Shown here one piece after another: positions 47,426-60,189 of a DNA stretch of 64,000 bases. Numbering within the stretch: position 1 is the first letter of the stretch; the number at the start of each line of letters is the position of its first letter. The stretch is from assembly GCA_018466975.1 (NCBI GenBank), contig CM031561.1:558001-622000 (forward strand), given 5' to 3'. The notes beneath the pieces were generated by a model that did no database searches, was not told where the DNA came from, and saw only the letters and a program-made list of their open reading frames with translations. This stretch comes from Sparassis latifolia. Taxonomy: Eukaryota; Basidiomycota; Agaricomycetes; Polyporales; Sparassidaceae. Position numbers and translations under genes: made by a program.

Positions 47426-48094
47426 TCACCGTTTCACAGTCAGTTTCCGTCATTCCATGCGTGTTGGACAGGCATTGATGGAGCGCTCAACAGGTCATCT
47501 GTATATCATTCGTCCGGCATATACCCCACGGCCGAGTCTGCACAGACGAGGCCGTTACGCGCCAACCCCCAGCTGGTGGTCATACCTGTGGTTTGGCAGT
47601 GCACAAAAGGGCCTGTCAGACTGGGGGTCAGGTGCTGAGCATTGCCGCACCCAGCAGTGATAGTGATCGATGATATCTAGCAGTTGCACACGCACGCTCA
47701 GGTCGCAGACTCGGTTTCCTTAATTATGGGGCTTCGGAACTAGTTTCAGTGTATTCTTGTCTTTTTTTTTTTGGTCGTGAATGCATTGCTGTCTGTGGAT
47801 CATTATAAGACTTGCCGTGACTCGGAGGCACAATACCTGCTTCGCAGCTGTCAACATCAATGGCTGTGTGTATGGGTCAACGATATAAACTGAGAAGGAC
47901 AGATTGCAGCGCGTCGTTGGCGAAGCAAACTCCAGCCAATGGGAGACAGTAGCCAATGAGAGTGATGCATCCGCCACAACCCACACAGATGCAAATAGAG
48001 AGATAATTCTGATTGGCTAGAGGGGATCGTGCAGGGCAGCGTCTTAGCCTTGTATCTTACCATCGACACTCAGCTCTCCATCGCCTTCTCTTTC
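47426..48094. promoter_or_regulatory. Intergenic region and BSD2 promoter
   Basis: This stretch contains the presumed 3' end of the preceding gene and a poly-T run near 47761-47773. CCAAT boxes lie at 47936 and 47953 and an ATTGG at 48012, 80-160 bp before the BSD2 start. No other gene was seen. Confidence 0.45.
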
Positions 48095-49651
48095 ATGTCT
48101 GCACGCTATGCTCCCCTCCCTAATCCTCACACTGACCACGACGCCGAGAACGAGATGGAGGCCGCGTTCAACGACTCCGACGACGAGGACGCTGCACTCG
48201 ACCCACACCACCCCATAAACACCCGCAACGGTTACCACCCCCTCGCACACGACGACCCCGAGCCGTCGTCTGCGCACGAACAATCCGCTCCAGGCACATA
48301 CGACTTCGAGGCCGTTGACTACGACTACGCACGCCCGCCCCCTGGCTCCCCTCCTGGTCCATCAGATCGTGCACTGCCGAACGAGTACGGCAATTCCAAC
48401 GGGCTCGTCCCCTCTCTCGTCTCTGCCGGCACAGACGATGCGGAAAGAAGGGGTGGCTGGCTCAGGAGGTCCGCGGCTGCGATTTTGCCGAGCTATTATG
48501 TCGACAGGTTCGGGCTCGTACCGCATGCGCCCCCTGGTGCGATCGGAGGGGGCACCTCCAACGACGGTGTCTTTGCGAACGTGACTGCGAAACCCTCTCG
48601 GCCTCTTAGGATACGGGATGGTATGCTCGCGATTTTTCTCCCTTGTTCGCTGTACTGATGACCCCCGCCTCAAGGCGACGAAACCTACCTCGTGCCCGAA
48701 GACGCACAGAAGGATGCGCCGCCATCGTACGCCTCCGCCCAGGCCGACGCCGTTCCGCCATACTGGGAGACCACCATACACGCACCCTCATCTTCGAACA
48801 GCCCCGGTGAGGTCATCATCGACTCGCTGCCGACCGGGAGCCTCTTTTCCTTCCTCTGGAACATGCTTGTCTCGATATCCTTCCAGTTCGTGGGCTTCCT
48901 CCTCACGTACCTCCTCCACACCACGCATGCCGCAAAGCTCGGCTCTCGTGCAGGCCTTGGCATCACTCTTATACAGTATGGTTTTGCGATGCGCGGGCGG
49001 GACGACCCGGGTGAGAGCGGCCAGGGTTCGTGGACCGGATGGAAGCCTGCGCAGGGCGAGCCGCCATACGGGGGAGATGTATTTGGCAACACAACATTGT
49101 CCGGCACGCCGACCGTCCCAGCAGACAATACCCCCCTCATCATCGGCGACGCGACGTCCGAATGGCTGTCGTTCCTGCTGATGACGATCGGTGCGTTTTC
49201 CTCCACCTCCTTTCTCTCTGCTGCACTCATCGGTTTTTTCCCAATTACTTGGACAGGCTGGTTCATCCTCCTGACATCCTTGCTCGGATTCTACCGCGTC
49301 AAGAGGTGGGAGCACGGCATCCTCACCTCCACCCGCGACGCCCCGCCAATACCCAGCGACGCGCGCTCGCGCACATCGACCATGCTGCACTCCCTCGAGC
49401 GCGTCTTCGGCATGCAGGGTCTGGCGGATGGCTCTCTCCTTCGCACAGGCCTCGGCCTGCGAAGCCCGCTCCCGCGCAGCGAGGACCCTGCCGCGCTCGC
49501 CGAGGTGGTCCTCGACGAGCCCTCGTCGCCGCGCGGTGAGTACATCCTCCCGCTCGACCCAGAGGACCCGCAGCGCAACGAGCAGATCGCGCAGGCGTTC
49601 GCCGTGCAGGCGCGGCTGCACCAAGACCTGCGCTCCGCGGGCCTCATATGA
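48095..49651 (+). CDS. BSD2: BSD2/NDFIP-type adaptor for NEDD4-family ubiquitin ligases
   Basis: Three exons (48095-48620, 48675-49190, 49257-49651) give 478 aa. Bsd2/NDFIP proteins sit in Golgi, endosome and vacuole membranes and recruit Rsp5-type HECT ligases to cargo such as metal transporters. Ligase-binding motifs are PPSY (PPxY, in DAPPSYASAQ) and LPSY (in ILPSYYVD), plus a PPY element (AVPPYWE). Hydrophobic segments characteristic of the family are SLFSFLWNMLVSISFQFVGF, GITLIQYGFAM and SEWLSFLLMTIGWFILLTSL. The first 130 residues are acidic and disordered. The last 120 are a cytoplasmic tail. Confidence 0.87.
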
Positions 49652-50036
49652 GCCGCCTGCGCCCGTGGGGCGGGGCCGGGGTAGATACCAGTGCGCCACT
49701 TTTGTCGATCTTTGCTGCGGTAATTTGGGCTGTGCTAGCTCGTGGACAGAAATAATGTATTGTCGCGGTCAGTTGTGATAGTGCTCGCTTACGCCCGGTC
49801 GTTCGTTCGTGTACCCGTTATTCGCGTCTCCGTCCGTATCTTACATCAACTCAATACACATCGCCCTCGGCGTCAGCCTATCCTCGTCCCCGTCTGAAGA
49901 TACGTCTGCAGTTTGCTATGCGCGGCACTTTTAATTTGCGATCGTATATGGTGGTGTACACGCCGCAACGCTACAAGCAATTCTCTATTCGAACATCTCT
50001 AGCGCACTTCTGCCTCTCAAACCGTGTCCGTTCGCG
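49652..50036. other. Convergent 3' region between BSD2 and PheRS beta
   Basis: A stretch of 385 bp with no ORF, repeat or RNA gene that I can support. Confidence 0.4.
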
Positions 50037-52436
50037 TCAATCCACGTCCGTCCATAGCTCGTGCATTTCCCACTTGAACGGCTCGAGCGAGAACTCGAGC
50101 GCGGAGCACGGGTACGGGATCTCGAACTTCTCCAGCACGGACGGATGGAGGATGCCCAGCAGGCCGATCTCTTCGTCGCCGGGCGTGTGTACGACAGCGT
50201 TGACGGTACGCTTGAGCGCCGACAGGGTACCCTTCTCCGGTGGCGGCGCACGATAGTAGATCGTGGCGGCGCGCCCGGGGAAGAACGTGGGATCTACGCC
50301 AGTTTCAGCACCAGAACGGCAAGCCCCCAAAAAAACTGGAAGAACAAACGCACCCTCGCGCTCCTTGATGTAGTACCCCGTCTCCGCCTTGACGTCCGTG
50401 CCTGCGATGCGCGGGACCTCGAGCATCTGCATGATGCGGTCGAGCATGCCGTGCACGACCTCGAAGCCCGCGGTCTTGTTGCACCACACGGCCGCGGCGT
50501 GGCGCACGTTGCGCGCCTGGCGCTCGCGCGCGGTGTCCTTGAACACGACATCGGACGTCTCGAACACGCGGATCGGCAGCGGGTGCGAGCGGTTCTCGCG
50601 GATCGTCTTGAGGAGGCCCTGCACGAGCGACGTGCGCACGACCTGGAACTCGAGCGTCTTCGGGTTCCCGATCTTCACCGCCTGCGTCCCGTCGTCGACA
50701 CGGTTCAGCCACTCGAAGTTTTCTTCGTGCGAGCACTGTGTCGTGATGTGAGTGAGTGCTCGGCATGCCTAGCCAGCATGGAACAGAGGACTGACCAGGA
50801 TCAGAGGGAGGACTTCGACCCAGCCCGCCAGCGCCCATTCTTTGCGCACGATGTCGCTGAGTTTGCTGAGGGCCAGTGGCTGCGCAACAGTGCTTGTTGG
50901 GGGGAAGGTATCAGGCAGCTTGTTGAAACCGTATGCGATCGCAGCATCCTCCATTAGATCGCACTCGTGCAGGATATCGGGCCGCGTAGGCGGGATCTGC
51001 ACGTCTACAACGTCGGGGTCGGAGGACACGGCTGCGTGCAAAGTCATGCGTTCGAGGAGGGAGGCTACCTCGGTTGCGTTCAGCTTGAGCCCGGTACATG
51101 AGTTGATGTACGAGGCATGTGCTGTTGCGGGGCGGTACGAGAGATCGGGTGTAATGCGGGTTGTACCATCGGGGAAGACGACCTTGCATGGCTCGATACT
51201 TGCAAAGATATTTTTTCGTCAATCGCTCTCAACTGAAGGTGAGACCAATGACTTACGCGAACGGCTCCTCGCAGTATTCAGAGAACATAGTGGTGAGTAT
51301 GTTCGCGACGATGGCCAGCTTGGTCTCGTCAGTAGCAGTGATATCTATGAAGATATTCCGGGTATTCAGCGTTATTTTACTGTGCTCCGAGTTGATGATA
51401 GGCGGCATGGACAGTACTCGATCCTTCGTGTCGTAGATAATAGGGTATACTGGAGAGTCTCGGATGATGTGCAGGTAGCGAGCAATGTGCTTCTCGGACT
51501 TGATATGATGCTTGTCAGTGGCCGGAGTAGACGACTGCTAATAAACGATATACCTCGTATAGTGTCATGAGCTCCTCGGCTGTGTATGCTTTATTCTTGT
51601 TCAAAGGAACAAACTTGATGTCTTTGGGTGGTCTAGCTTCATATCTGAACGGTGGAATTATAGTATCCAAGTCATGTGTACCGATGGCGACGAACTGTCG
51701 TCGCCTGCAGATATTTTGGTGTAACTTGTCCTGCAAGTCAATGAAGGAGTCATATGACAACTGCGTGAACTTGACATTGCGTAGGACGGCGCATGCAAAA
51801 TACGGTCGAATTTGTTTCGTCTACACAGGTAAGTCAATCCCAAAGGTAGTAGTTTTGCAAGCTTCAACTGAACGCACCTCCGGTGCAACCGTGACTGTGA
51901 TCAGATCCTTTTTTCCACCTTTCGGATATACGAGCTTGTATATTGGAGGCTTGTCTAATCCCAGGAATACACGCAAAGCGCGGGAGATTCCCTCGATGCA
52001 AAGTAGATCGTACCTGCCCACACCGTTCTGCATGCAGTCATTCGACACTCGAGGATTTTCTCACCGATTCGCCGGTACCTCTATTTTCAATTGCTAAAAA
52101 AATATCAAGGGTTAAAAACGCGTTGTCTTGAAATAGTTTGCAATACTTCACTGGACGCTCAACAGGTAGACCCTTCTTCCTCGCCGCTTCCACTTCTTCT
52201 GTGGTCTATGCAGACTCCTTGTCACCGCGAAAAGTATCGAAAAACAAAAAATAGTCACGCACATCTTCGTCGAGCTCGAGGCCGAACTCAAACATCAACC
52301 GGTCGAATTCTTCCGTAGCTGCAGTGCCCAAAGGTAAGTCAGACATAGGTGAGCTGAGGAGACGGGAGGCAGACACACTATATGCACGGCCCAGCCTCCT
52401 CCATAGATCTTCCTTGTCTACTGCAACGGTTGGCAT
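50037..52436 (-). CDS. FRS1: Cytosolic phenylalanyl-tRNA synthetase beta subunit
   Basis: The beta chain pairs with FRS2 (29277) and provides tRNA binding and editing. The start [19 protein letters not shown] joins across an intron to [19 protein letters not shown], as in eukaryotic PheRS beta. [18 protein letters not shown] and [10 protein letters not shown] follow after another intron near 52095-52190. Later blocks are [71 protein letters not shown] and the C-terminal [20 protein letters not shown]. About nine short introns interrupt it. Exact borders between 51100 and 51800 were not all resolved. Confidence 0.9.
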
Positions 52437-52842
52437 GATTGTTCAGCTGGGAGAGGTCCTGCAGCCCGATAGATTTGAGTACGATTGCCCAGCGCTCATC
52501 GAGTCAAACGATCATCCTGCTGGTGAGATCCCATCGGGCATCTTTCGTCGGGTGTCACATGACATCAAAGCTTGATTCTCATTCGACGCATCGGCGTCCA
52601 CTGAATTCGCTCAACTGCAGGTGGAGATGAAAGCATAGCCGCATCACACATCAGTGGCAGTATTGCTAGATATACATTGTTGTCTGAATGAATGCCTGAA
52701 AGTCGTCATATTGAATTTGTGGAAGCCCATAATCACGTAAAGCAGTGGCAGAGCATGGATTATTGGAGCAGCGTGACTGCACAACAATATTGTATACAAT
52801 GCGATCGGCAAAGAGAAAGCTCTCGCGGGATAATATGTAACG
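52437..52842. other. Intergenic region between PheRS beta and cactin
   Basis: A stretch of 400 bp serving as the PheRS beta promoter and the cactin 3' end. I see no further feature. Confidence 0.4.
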
Positions 52843-55338
52843 CTACTTGCGATAGAACTAGACAAATACTATGAGCACTGGAATCAACCATATCGTCAGA
52901 AAATCCACACTTACATTGCGACGGAAATTGAACCAAAGCGATAAACAGCCTCTGTCAAAGCTACTGCGGAAGCCACTGCGATTCATTGAGATAGTCAGCG
53001 AATAATACAGACGGACCATGAGGTCGCACATACCGCTTATGAGAAAATTCCCATTCACGATTGACGATCCTGAAGGCGATGTCCTCGTACGGGGGCCCGG
53101 CGGTGAAGTGTAGCAATACGGTCTCATCATTTCCGGGTTCTTTGACAATTTTGTAGGTAGGTGCTTTCGATTTGTCAATGAGGTCAGGATAGAATATGTT
53201 GAACTAAATCATTTGTCAGTTTGCGCTACGCATCCAATTATTTTGCACGAACCTTGTATCCTTGCACAACCTTCGGAGGGGGATTATCGGTACTATTGGC
53301 ACGTCAGTCAATATCGCATTGCACTGAGCAATAGTGTAAACGTACTCGTAGTGGGTTTGGTTGTACTTATTCCACTCATAACCGGTATGAACCCGGTTGA
53401 AATAACGAGGCTTCCGTGGACGATACTTGTCCTCCCAGTTGTAACTGGTAGGATGAGCGATGTTCTCCTCCACATTGAATAGCTCTTCTTCCTCGTCAAG
53501 TTCTCGTTCGGCCTCTGCACGGTAGAGTGCTTCTGAAGCGAGATCGGTGCCACTGGGAGCCTCAGTATCTTGCACTTCCACTGGAGCTTCGGTGGTCTTC
53601 GCCACGAATCGAGATCCCGCCACTGAACGACGCTGTTCTAACTACGGATCACATTGAAAACGAGAGTGCGGAAAGGAGTGAAATCCTACTCACCAGTGAG
53701 CGCAAATCCTCCAATGCCGTCACGATATCGATCTCACGCTCTTCATACGGTAGCTTCCTGATGTCAAGCAACGTTGGACTCATAGACCGAGCATACTCTT
53801 CAACCTCTTCCGCAGGACCGCCCTCTTGTTGCGCAGCAACCACAGCAGGGATGATGCCGCGAGCCTCGCCTCTTAAAGCCGACTTCGCAACGCCTGCTAA
53901 TAGCTCCTCTTGCGCGTGCAAAGCCTCGTCACGTTGACGTTTACGAAGCTGCTCGAGCCTGTTGCGAACGACGACTTCATGCAATGCCTTTAATTTCGCC
54001 TGTGCAAAGTGATGAGTCTTGCTGAGAAGCAGCCATGAGCATCTGACCTTCGCTTTCCACACCAGCAATTTCTTCAATAAGCCTTCCCAGTAATCGACAT
54101 CGATTGGTTCACCACTTGATAACTTCGCTTGGACCTGCTTTTGCAGGGCTACAAGATGGTCGTAACTCTTGCCTTGGAGCAATGCAGTAATATCAACTTC
54201 GACGGCTGCGGCAGCTTCAACCCCCAAGCGCTGATTGGCCTTGATTCGATCCAGCTGGTCTTTACAGACAACCATCATGTTCTACCACAAATCAGTTCCA
54301 TGATGCGTCACGAAATTACAATTACATACTGTCCAAAACTCAATGTTGACTTCGGATTGCTCCAATCGAAGATATCGTTCAATATCGTCATGTAACTCCT
54401 CCACTTGTTCTGGAGAGAGACTCTAAGGATAAGTTAGTTGCAAGCGAGAATACCGGTGAGCACAAGATGCTCACATCAAGGATGTTGTAGGGCTCGTCCA
54501 GGTCAATTTCGAGGCCATCATCATCCACTTGGTCTTCTTCATCCTCAGTAGGGTTGACGTATCGGAGATTGAGGGCCAGGAAATCGATAGCCTTTGCTCT
54601 CTTTTCTTTGATGCGTATGGCCGCCCTCATTCGCTCCTGTTCGAGCTGGAAGCCCTCCTCTTTCGACAACCAATCAGCCATCTGCGCGGACTCCGCTAAC
54701 CTGTGCATTCTGATTTCTTCCTCCTCCCTGATCCTCTGCTCGGCTTCTCTCTCCGCCCTTCGTTTGTTCAGCCTCTCCAGCTCCTCCTTCGCTTCCTGCC
54801 GTCGGATGGCATCCCTTCTTTGCGCCTCTGCGACCGACAGACCCTGCTTCCTCTCCTTTTCGTTCTTCTTATGCCACCTAAATTGTTGGCCGAGATTGAC
54901 GTCGTGGAAAGGATTATCTGTCGCGCTGTAAACACTAAGTTCGGCGACCTGACGAGCCTCCTCTTCCTCCCTTGCTCTTTTTTTCTCCGCTTTACGCGCT
55001 TTCCTGTCTTCAGATTTGTCTCGCTTACGCCTGAACAGTGCAATTGGTTTAGTATGAGGTCCAGACACATTCGGGGTGAAGACTCACTTCTTCCTCTCCT
55101 TATCTACACTTCTGCTCCTGCTCCTGTCCTTCCTACGACGTGACGACGAGTCCTCTTCCTCCCGGCCTCTGCTCCTACTCTTCCTTCGCCGTGATCCCCG
55201 CCCGTCCTCCTCGTCGCCATTAGAGTCATCCCTGAAATATTTCCTATCTCCGTCTTTGTCCCTGTCTTTGTCCGTAGACCGAGCACGGTGCCCATCCCGT
55301 GGGAGTGGAGACGCTGAGCGTGAATTATGTCTTGCCAT
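52843..55338 (-). CDS. Cactin, spliceosome-associated protein
   Basis: Cactin is a conserved nuclear protein of the late spliceosome. The N-terminus is an RS-type region (MARHNSRSASPLPRDGHRAR and following Arg/Ser/Asp runs). A long charged coiled coil follows (EDRKARKAEKKRAREEEEAR). The central domain has NPFHDVNLGQQFRWHKKNEK, IDFLALNLRYVNPTEDEED and YWEGLLKKLLVWKAK. The diagnostic C-terminal domain is intact: YNWEDKYRPRKPRYFNRVHT, GYEWNKYNQTHYD, NPPPKVVQGYKFNIFYPDLI, RSSFDRGCLSLWFNFRRN and, after a last intron, FYRK then TAG. About nine introns are present. It is divergent from clpX with 263 bp between starts. Confidence 0.9.
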
Positions 55339-55601
55339 GTTACTCAGTATGTGAAGACGGGCAGCTGCGTTCACTCACACTCAGTGGGTGGCTCAGACGG
55401 GAAATTGATGCTGACGTAAACAAAGCCCCAATGGTCGCGTCACGTCTCACCGCAATTCCACTGGGTTTGTGGCGGTTCCGATTCAACCTCATACTCCCCG
55501 TTAAGGATCCCCCGCGGGATTGCTATAGATTGCTGCTGGACTTGGGCTGTACGTCAATTACGAGAGAATCTTATCTACTCCCCCTTCGTCGTGGTTGTAG
55601 C

Positions 55602-57989
55602 ATGATGGCGTTCCGTTCCCGAAGCCTTCGTTTCCTGAACGTCAAGCTCATCCGCGGAATACGGACGCAGGCGCAATTCAACTACGTCCCTGAGGATGAT
55701 TCAGGTGGAAGCCAGTTCTTTGCAAGACCTGCGGGTCTTGCGACTCCTCGACAGGTATCCTTGTGCTCTTCTGACCGTGAATCTCGAGTTGACATCAGTG
55801 TGGAACTGAGTTGGTCCAATACTTGGATGAGTTTGTTATCGGTCAAGAGAACGCGAAGAAGGTCCTATCTGTCGCGTGCGTGCTCAATAAGATATATTCT
55901 GAATACGTTCTTGGACTCAGATGTATCTGAAGTGTGTTCAACCATTACAATCGGGTGCATGCGAACCTCTCGCAATTGGAAGACCAAGAGGAATCTGTGG
56001 ATTGGAATGATAGTGCAACAGACGAAAGTAAGTCTACTCCTGTAGTTCTCGGAAACTCGTGGAACATGGAATCATGCAGTACGGCTGGGAGTTGCTCCGG
56101 CTCAGTTACATCCCCATCCTTACCGGCTTCCAGCGTTAGCCATCCCCTTGCAGGCCCGCCAACCAATACCATTGTTTGAGAAGAGCAATGTTCTAGTGAT
56201 GTATGTCACAAATGCTCCAACTCCAGCTACTGACCATTCAATCTTGAATAATCCATCTCTGTCATCGCAGAGGTCCTACAGGATCTGGTGCGTGCCTCGT
56301 CGTGATATACGGAGATACCACTGACCCCGCATCCTAGGCAAGACCCTACTGGCGAAGACTCTCGCGCGAGTGTTGGATGTGCCGTTCTCAGTGAGCGATG
56401 CAACATCATTCACACAGGTACGGTGTAAATCTGGTCTCAATCGGGTCGAGAATGGACCAAGTATCTCATAATTGGTGTAGGCAGGGTGTCAGTATTCGAA
56501 CATATCTAGCACTGCCCGCCACTTACCTACTGGCAGATGTAGGAGACGACGTTGACATGTGCGTCCAGCGTCTGGTACGTATCAGTTGTCCAATGTTCCA
56601 TCCTTTCACCGTCTCAAGGGAAATTACAGTTGCAAGATGCTCATTGGGATCCGTACCGGGCGAGGTAAGAGAAACAGAGAGATAATAATGTTGAGTAGAA
56701 TTTTGACGTATCCTATGCCGACAGTACGGGCATTATATACATCGATGAAATTGACAAGATTGCTCGGAAGTCTGGAAGCGGTGGCCTGGACGGGACCCGA
56801 GATGTTGGAGGTGAAGGCGTGCAGCAGGCTCTACTTCGCATGATGGAAGGGACCGTCGTCAACATACAGGCAAAGGGCTCTCACGCAACGGCACCTCCTA
56901 TAGGCGGTGAAGGACGCTCAAGAGCAGGTCAACGAAATCTCAATGTCAGTGGACGTGAGTGGTCCAAGCCGTTGTGCTCCAAATGCATATCTGATGTTTA
57001 AACAGCAAGGCCCGACTCGTTTGCGATCGATACGTCCAACGTGCTCTTCATCTTGAGCGGTGCGTTTGTGGGACTGGAATCGATCATCAAACGGCGAGTA
57101 GTGAAAGGGGTAACGTTGTCTTCTCATTGGTTTAGGTGTTGTGTTCTGATGGATATTGACCCAGTCAATTGGCTTCACGGCGAATCTCTCGTCAGAGACA
57201 GAGGAGATGTCGGACAAATCCATGCCATTCTTCACTCCTAATAAGAGGGCATCATCGACTGTGCTAGACCACGTGGAACCCGTCGGTACGAGACAAAGAA
57301 ATGCAGCTTTTCCCTGACTAACTTAAGCTGAACTCACTGCAAGACTTGGTGCAATATGGGTGGGTATGATGCACACATTGGCTGTAGGTATTCACTGACG
57401 TCTCTACAGTTTTATACCAGAGTTCATTTCTCGGATGCCTTCCTTAACGACCTTATCCCCCTTGACCATAGAGGATCTTCGGCGGATTCTGACGGAGGTC
57501 AGAGGATCGCTGATTTCGCAGTATACCGCCCTCTTTGGATATTCCGGGGTTGAGATCAGATTCACCAGTCTTGCATTGGATGAAATCTGCCGGAAAGCAC
57601 TCGAACGAGGAGGTGGCGCCAGAGGGCTGAGAAGCATCATGGTGACTTATATCTGTTGGGGGCTGGTTATTCATGTGACTCTTCTCATTCGTTGTCTAGG
57701 AAGCCCTGTTACTGGAGCCTATGTATGAAGCACCGTGAGTCTCTCTATCTATAACTAACATTGCAATGCTGATGCTGCTCTCGTCAAATAGTGGTTCGGT
57801 ATGGATCTCGATTACCGTAGCTAGGTCTGATCCTGACTATCGCTCTCGCAGAATATTCGACATGTTCTTATCACGGGGGCCGTCGCGCGAGGCGAGGCTT
57901 CAGCGATGTATTGGGGAAAGGGGGAGGCTTCTGTCTTCTGGTCGACATGGGCAGAGGAAGAACAGGCATATCCAGTGAGGAGCCCATAG
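55602..57989 (+). CDS. MCX1: Mitochondrial ClpX-type AAA+ unfoldase
   Basis: ClpX unfolds proteins in the mitochondrial matrix, alone or with ClpP. Seventeen exons (55602-55754, 55811-55875, 55933-56027, 56080-56200, 56271-56287, 56338-56417, 56481-56487, 56537-56574, 56630-56664, 56725-56954, 57006-57109, 57165-57285, 57344-57359, 57410-57641, 57700-57734, 57792-57798, 57852-57989) sum to 1494 nt, giving 497 aa. The start is a mitochondrial presequence ([20 protein letters not shown]). Then come [19 protein letters not shown], Walker [28 protein letters not shown], Walker [41 protein letters not shown] and the sensor-2 motif [13 protein letters not shown]. The bacterial N-terminal zinc domain is absent, as in yeast Mcx1. 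Four exons are shorter than 20 nt. Confidence 0.92.
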
Positions 57990-58206
57990 GCGTGCTTTCC
58001 TGTCGTATTGTAGCGGTCTGTATTTCTAGTGGTATTGATGTAATTTCTGTGGACAGTATGTCGTGTGCCTCGACTTACTGAGGCACCTATGGCTGACACT
58101 TCAAAGCGACTGGTCTACGCGAATTGCTATGTGCAGAAAGAGTTACAGAATGAGATCATTATGTTGTTGGGAACAACGAAAACTTATGATGTGTTGAACA
58201 TGCTAT

Positions 58207-59151
58207 TTACTCCTCCTTTGCTTCTTCCTTGCTTTCAGCGGGGGCGACCTTCTCCGTTACCGCAGCCGGAGTCTCCTCCTTGGTTTCCTCTGCCTTCTTC
58301 TCGGTGGGTGCCTCAGCAGGCTTCTCTTCGGAAGGGGCGACAGGAGTCTCAGGGACAGGAGCAGCAGGAGCCTCAGCAGAAGTTAGACCCGCGTTTGTCC
58401 GTTGAGCCTTCTCAAACTGCTCCTTGAACTGACTTGCATCTGCAAGATTATAAGATATGCTCGAAACCGCATCATACCCAAATCACTTACTATCGGCGTT
58501 GGCAAATCGGATGGCGAGAGTTTCCGACGTTGGAGGGCTCTCCGAGTAGTCAGCAGCAACCTTCCAGACCCAGCTTCTGTCCGAGCCAATGTTCGGCTGC
58601 AGCCGCATATCATAGCTGACTGAAATGCACGGCAGTAGATTAGTGAAACTGAATCAGGAGACATGCCGGTGGCATCTACTCACTGGCGTGGTTAGCGCAG
58701 ACCTTCAATGTCTTATCACGTCTCATCACGAGCCGGACCTTCTTCGTCTCCTTGTGCGAAAGCAGGCGGACATCACCTGTACCGCGCTCCTTCCACTCTG
58801 AGCTCTCAGTTGCGAATCTGAAGAGCTTGGCGCGCCTGGTGAGAGGACGTTGTCCGTTGTTCAGGACTGACTGCTACATGAAGCGGAACTGATCTACGCA
58901 CATTTTGAAGAGAACCTCCTCGTCTTCTTCGTGAGTCTTCGTCTCGACCTGCTCAGTGAGCTTGATTACCGGCTCAAACTGGGGGTCATGCTCTTCTTCC
59001 TACGAGACGAACAAAGTTCTATCAGTTCTCTCCTCGTCGATATTAAGATGTGGCGCAATCTCCTCTGTATCGATCGGAAGAGCGCATCGAAATGCTTTGT
59101 CTCAGTAAATACACTCACTCTGGGTGCAAGGGCCTCTACAGTTTCAGACAT
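58207..59151 (-). CDS. YRB1: Ran-binding protein 1 homologue (Yrb1)
   Basis: Yrb1 binds Ran-GTP and, with RanGAP, disassembles nuclear export complexes. Exon 1 (59119-59151) encodes [12 protein letters not shown] 119-nt intron follows, then exon 2 from 58999. The RanBD reads [71 protein letters not shown] and [15 protein letters not shown] Glu/Ala/Pro/Lys-rich tail of about 70 residues ends at TAA. The first intron is longer than its neighbours and could hide a small exon. It is divergent from the p24 gene with 199 bp between starts. Confidence 0.92.
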
Positions 59152-59350
59152 GTTGAAATTGTGGGTATGGGCCGTGAAAGAAAAGTTCAGAAAGATGGGT
59201 GTGTACTGGGGCGAGTCGATCGCGTGTTTCGCCCAGCGCCCTGCATGAGACCCCGGCAACTTCCAGCCCACATCTTCATACCGTCTGCAGTGATAGTACA
59301 GTCGGGTCTCAAGCACTATGTCGCCACTATATACCTATAGACTCTTTGCA

Positions 59351-60189
59351 ATGTGGATGTTCTTGTACATTCTCCCAGCTCTGGTCTCAACCCACATGAT
59401 TGAAGTCGTGGCAGGGAGGAAGGAGTGCTTCTTCGAGGACCTTCACGTGAATGACAAGGTGTGTAGTTTGTGTACAGACACGAGCTTCAATGAACATCGG
59501 TGCAGATGACAGTAACATATCAAGTCGGAGGAGGGGGCCATCTTGACATTGATTTCTGGGTAAGTGATTGGCCCTGCATGTATGCCGTTTGATGAGGTCT
59601 TACGACCGTGCAGCTTGCAGATCCAGACAGCGTTGCTCTCGCGAAACATCTAAGACAGAGCACAGGGACAGCTTCAATCACAGCAGAGAAAGATGGTCGG
59701 CACGAGTACTGTTTCTCGAATCAAATGAGCGCTGTAGCAGACAAGCTCGTTAGGTATGCGCGATACCCTCCTACTGTTCACGTCCACTCAATATCCGCTC
59801 ATTCAGCTTCAATGTACACGGCGTTATATATATCGACGACGATGGTCAATATGCACGTCATTTCCTATGTCGCTCTGTATTAACCGCAGCCTTTAGACAC
59901 CGTTGCGCCCATCGAGCGGGAAATTCGGGCGCTCGCCAACGGTTTGACAGCAGTGAAAGATGAACAAGAATACATCGTCCTCCGGGAGCGTAGGCATCGA
60001 GACACAGCAGAATCGACAAATTCCCGAGTGAAATGGTGGTCTGTATTGCAAACTGTAGTCCTGGTCGCTGTGGTTGCATGGCAGGTGTATTACTTGAAGG
60101 TATGTGCCAAGATAATGTAGATGTTGTTGTGGAATGTTCTAACTTTATGGCTTGAATAGTCGTTCTTCGAAGTGAAACGTGCATTCTGA
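59351..60189 (+). CDS. p24/Emp24-family cargo receptor of ER-Golgi vesicles
   Basis: Six exons (59351-59458, 59506-59559, 59614-59753, 59807-59844, 59897-60099, 60160-60189) give 190 aa. A signal peptide (MWMFLYILPALVSTHM) precedes a GOLD domain with paired cysteines (KECFFEDL and HEYCFSNQM) and YQVGGGGHLDIDFW. A lumenal coiled coil follows (PIEREIRALANGLTAVKDEQ). One membrane helix (WWSVLQTVVLVAVVAWQVYY) leads to the short tail LKSFFEVKRAF, with the FF signal that binds COPII/COPI coats. The length is typical. The subfamily looks beta-like (Emp24), but I did not settle it. Confidence 0.9.

Noticed and set aside
48788..49699. A 303-aa minus-strand ORF
   Set aside because: It is antisense to BSD2, whose frame has matching introns, membrane helices and PPxY motifs.
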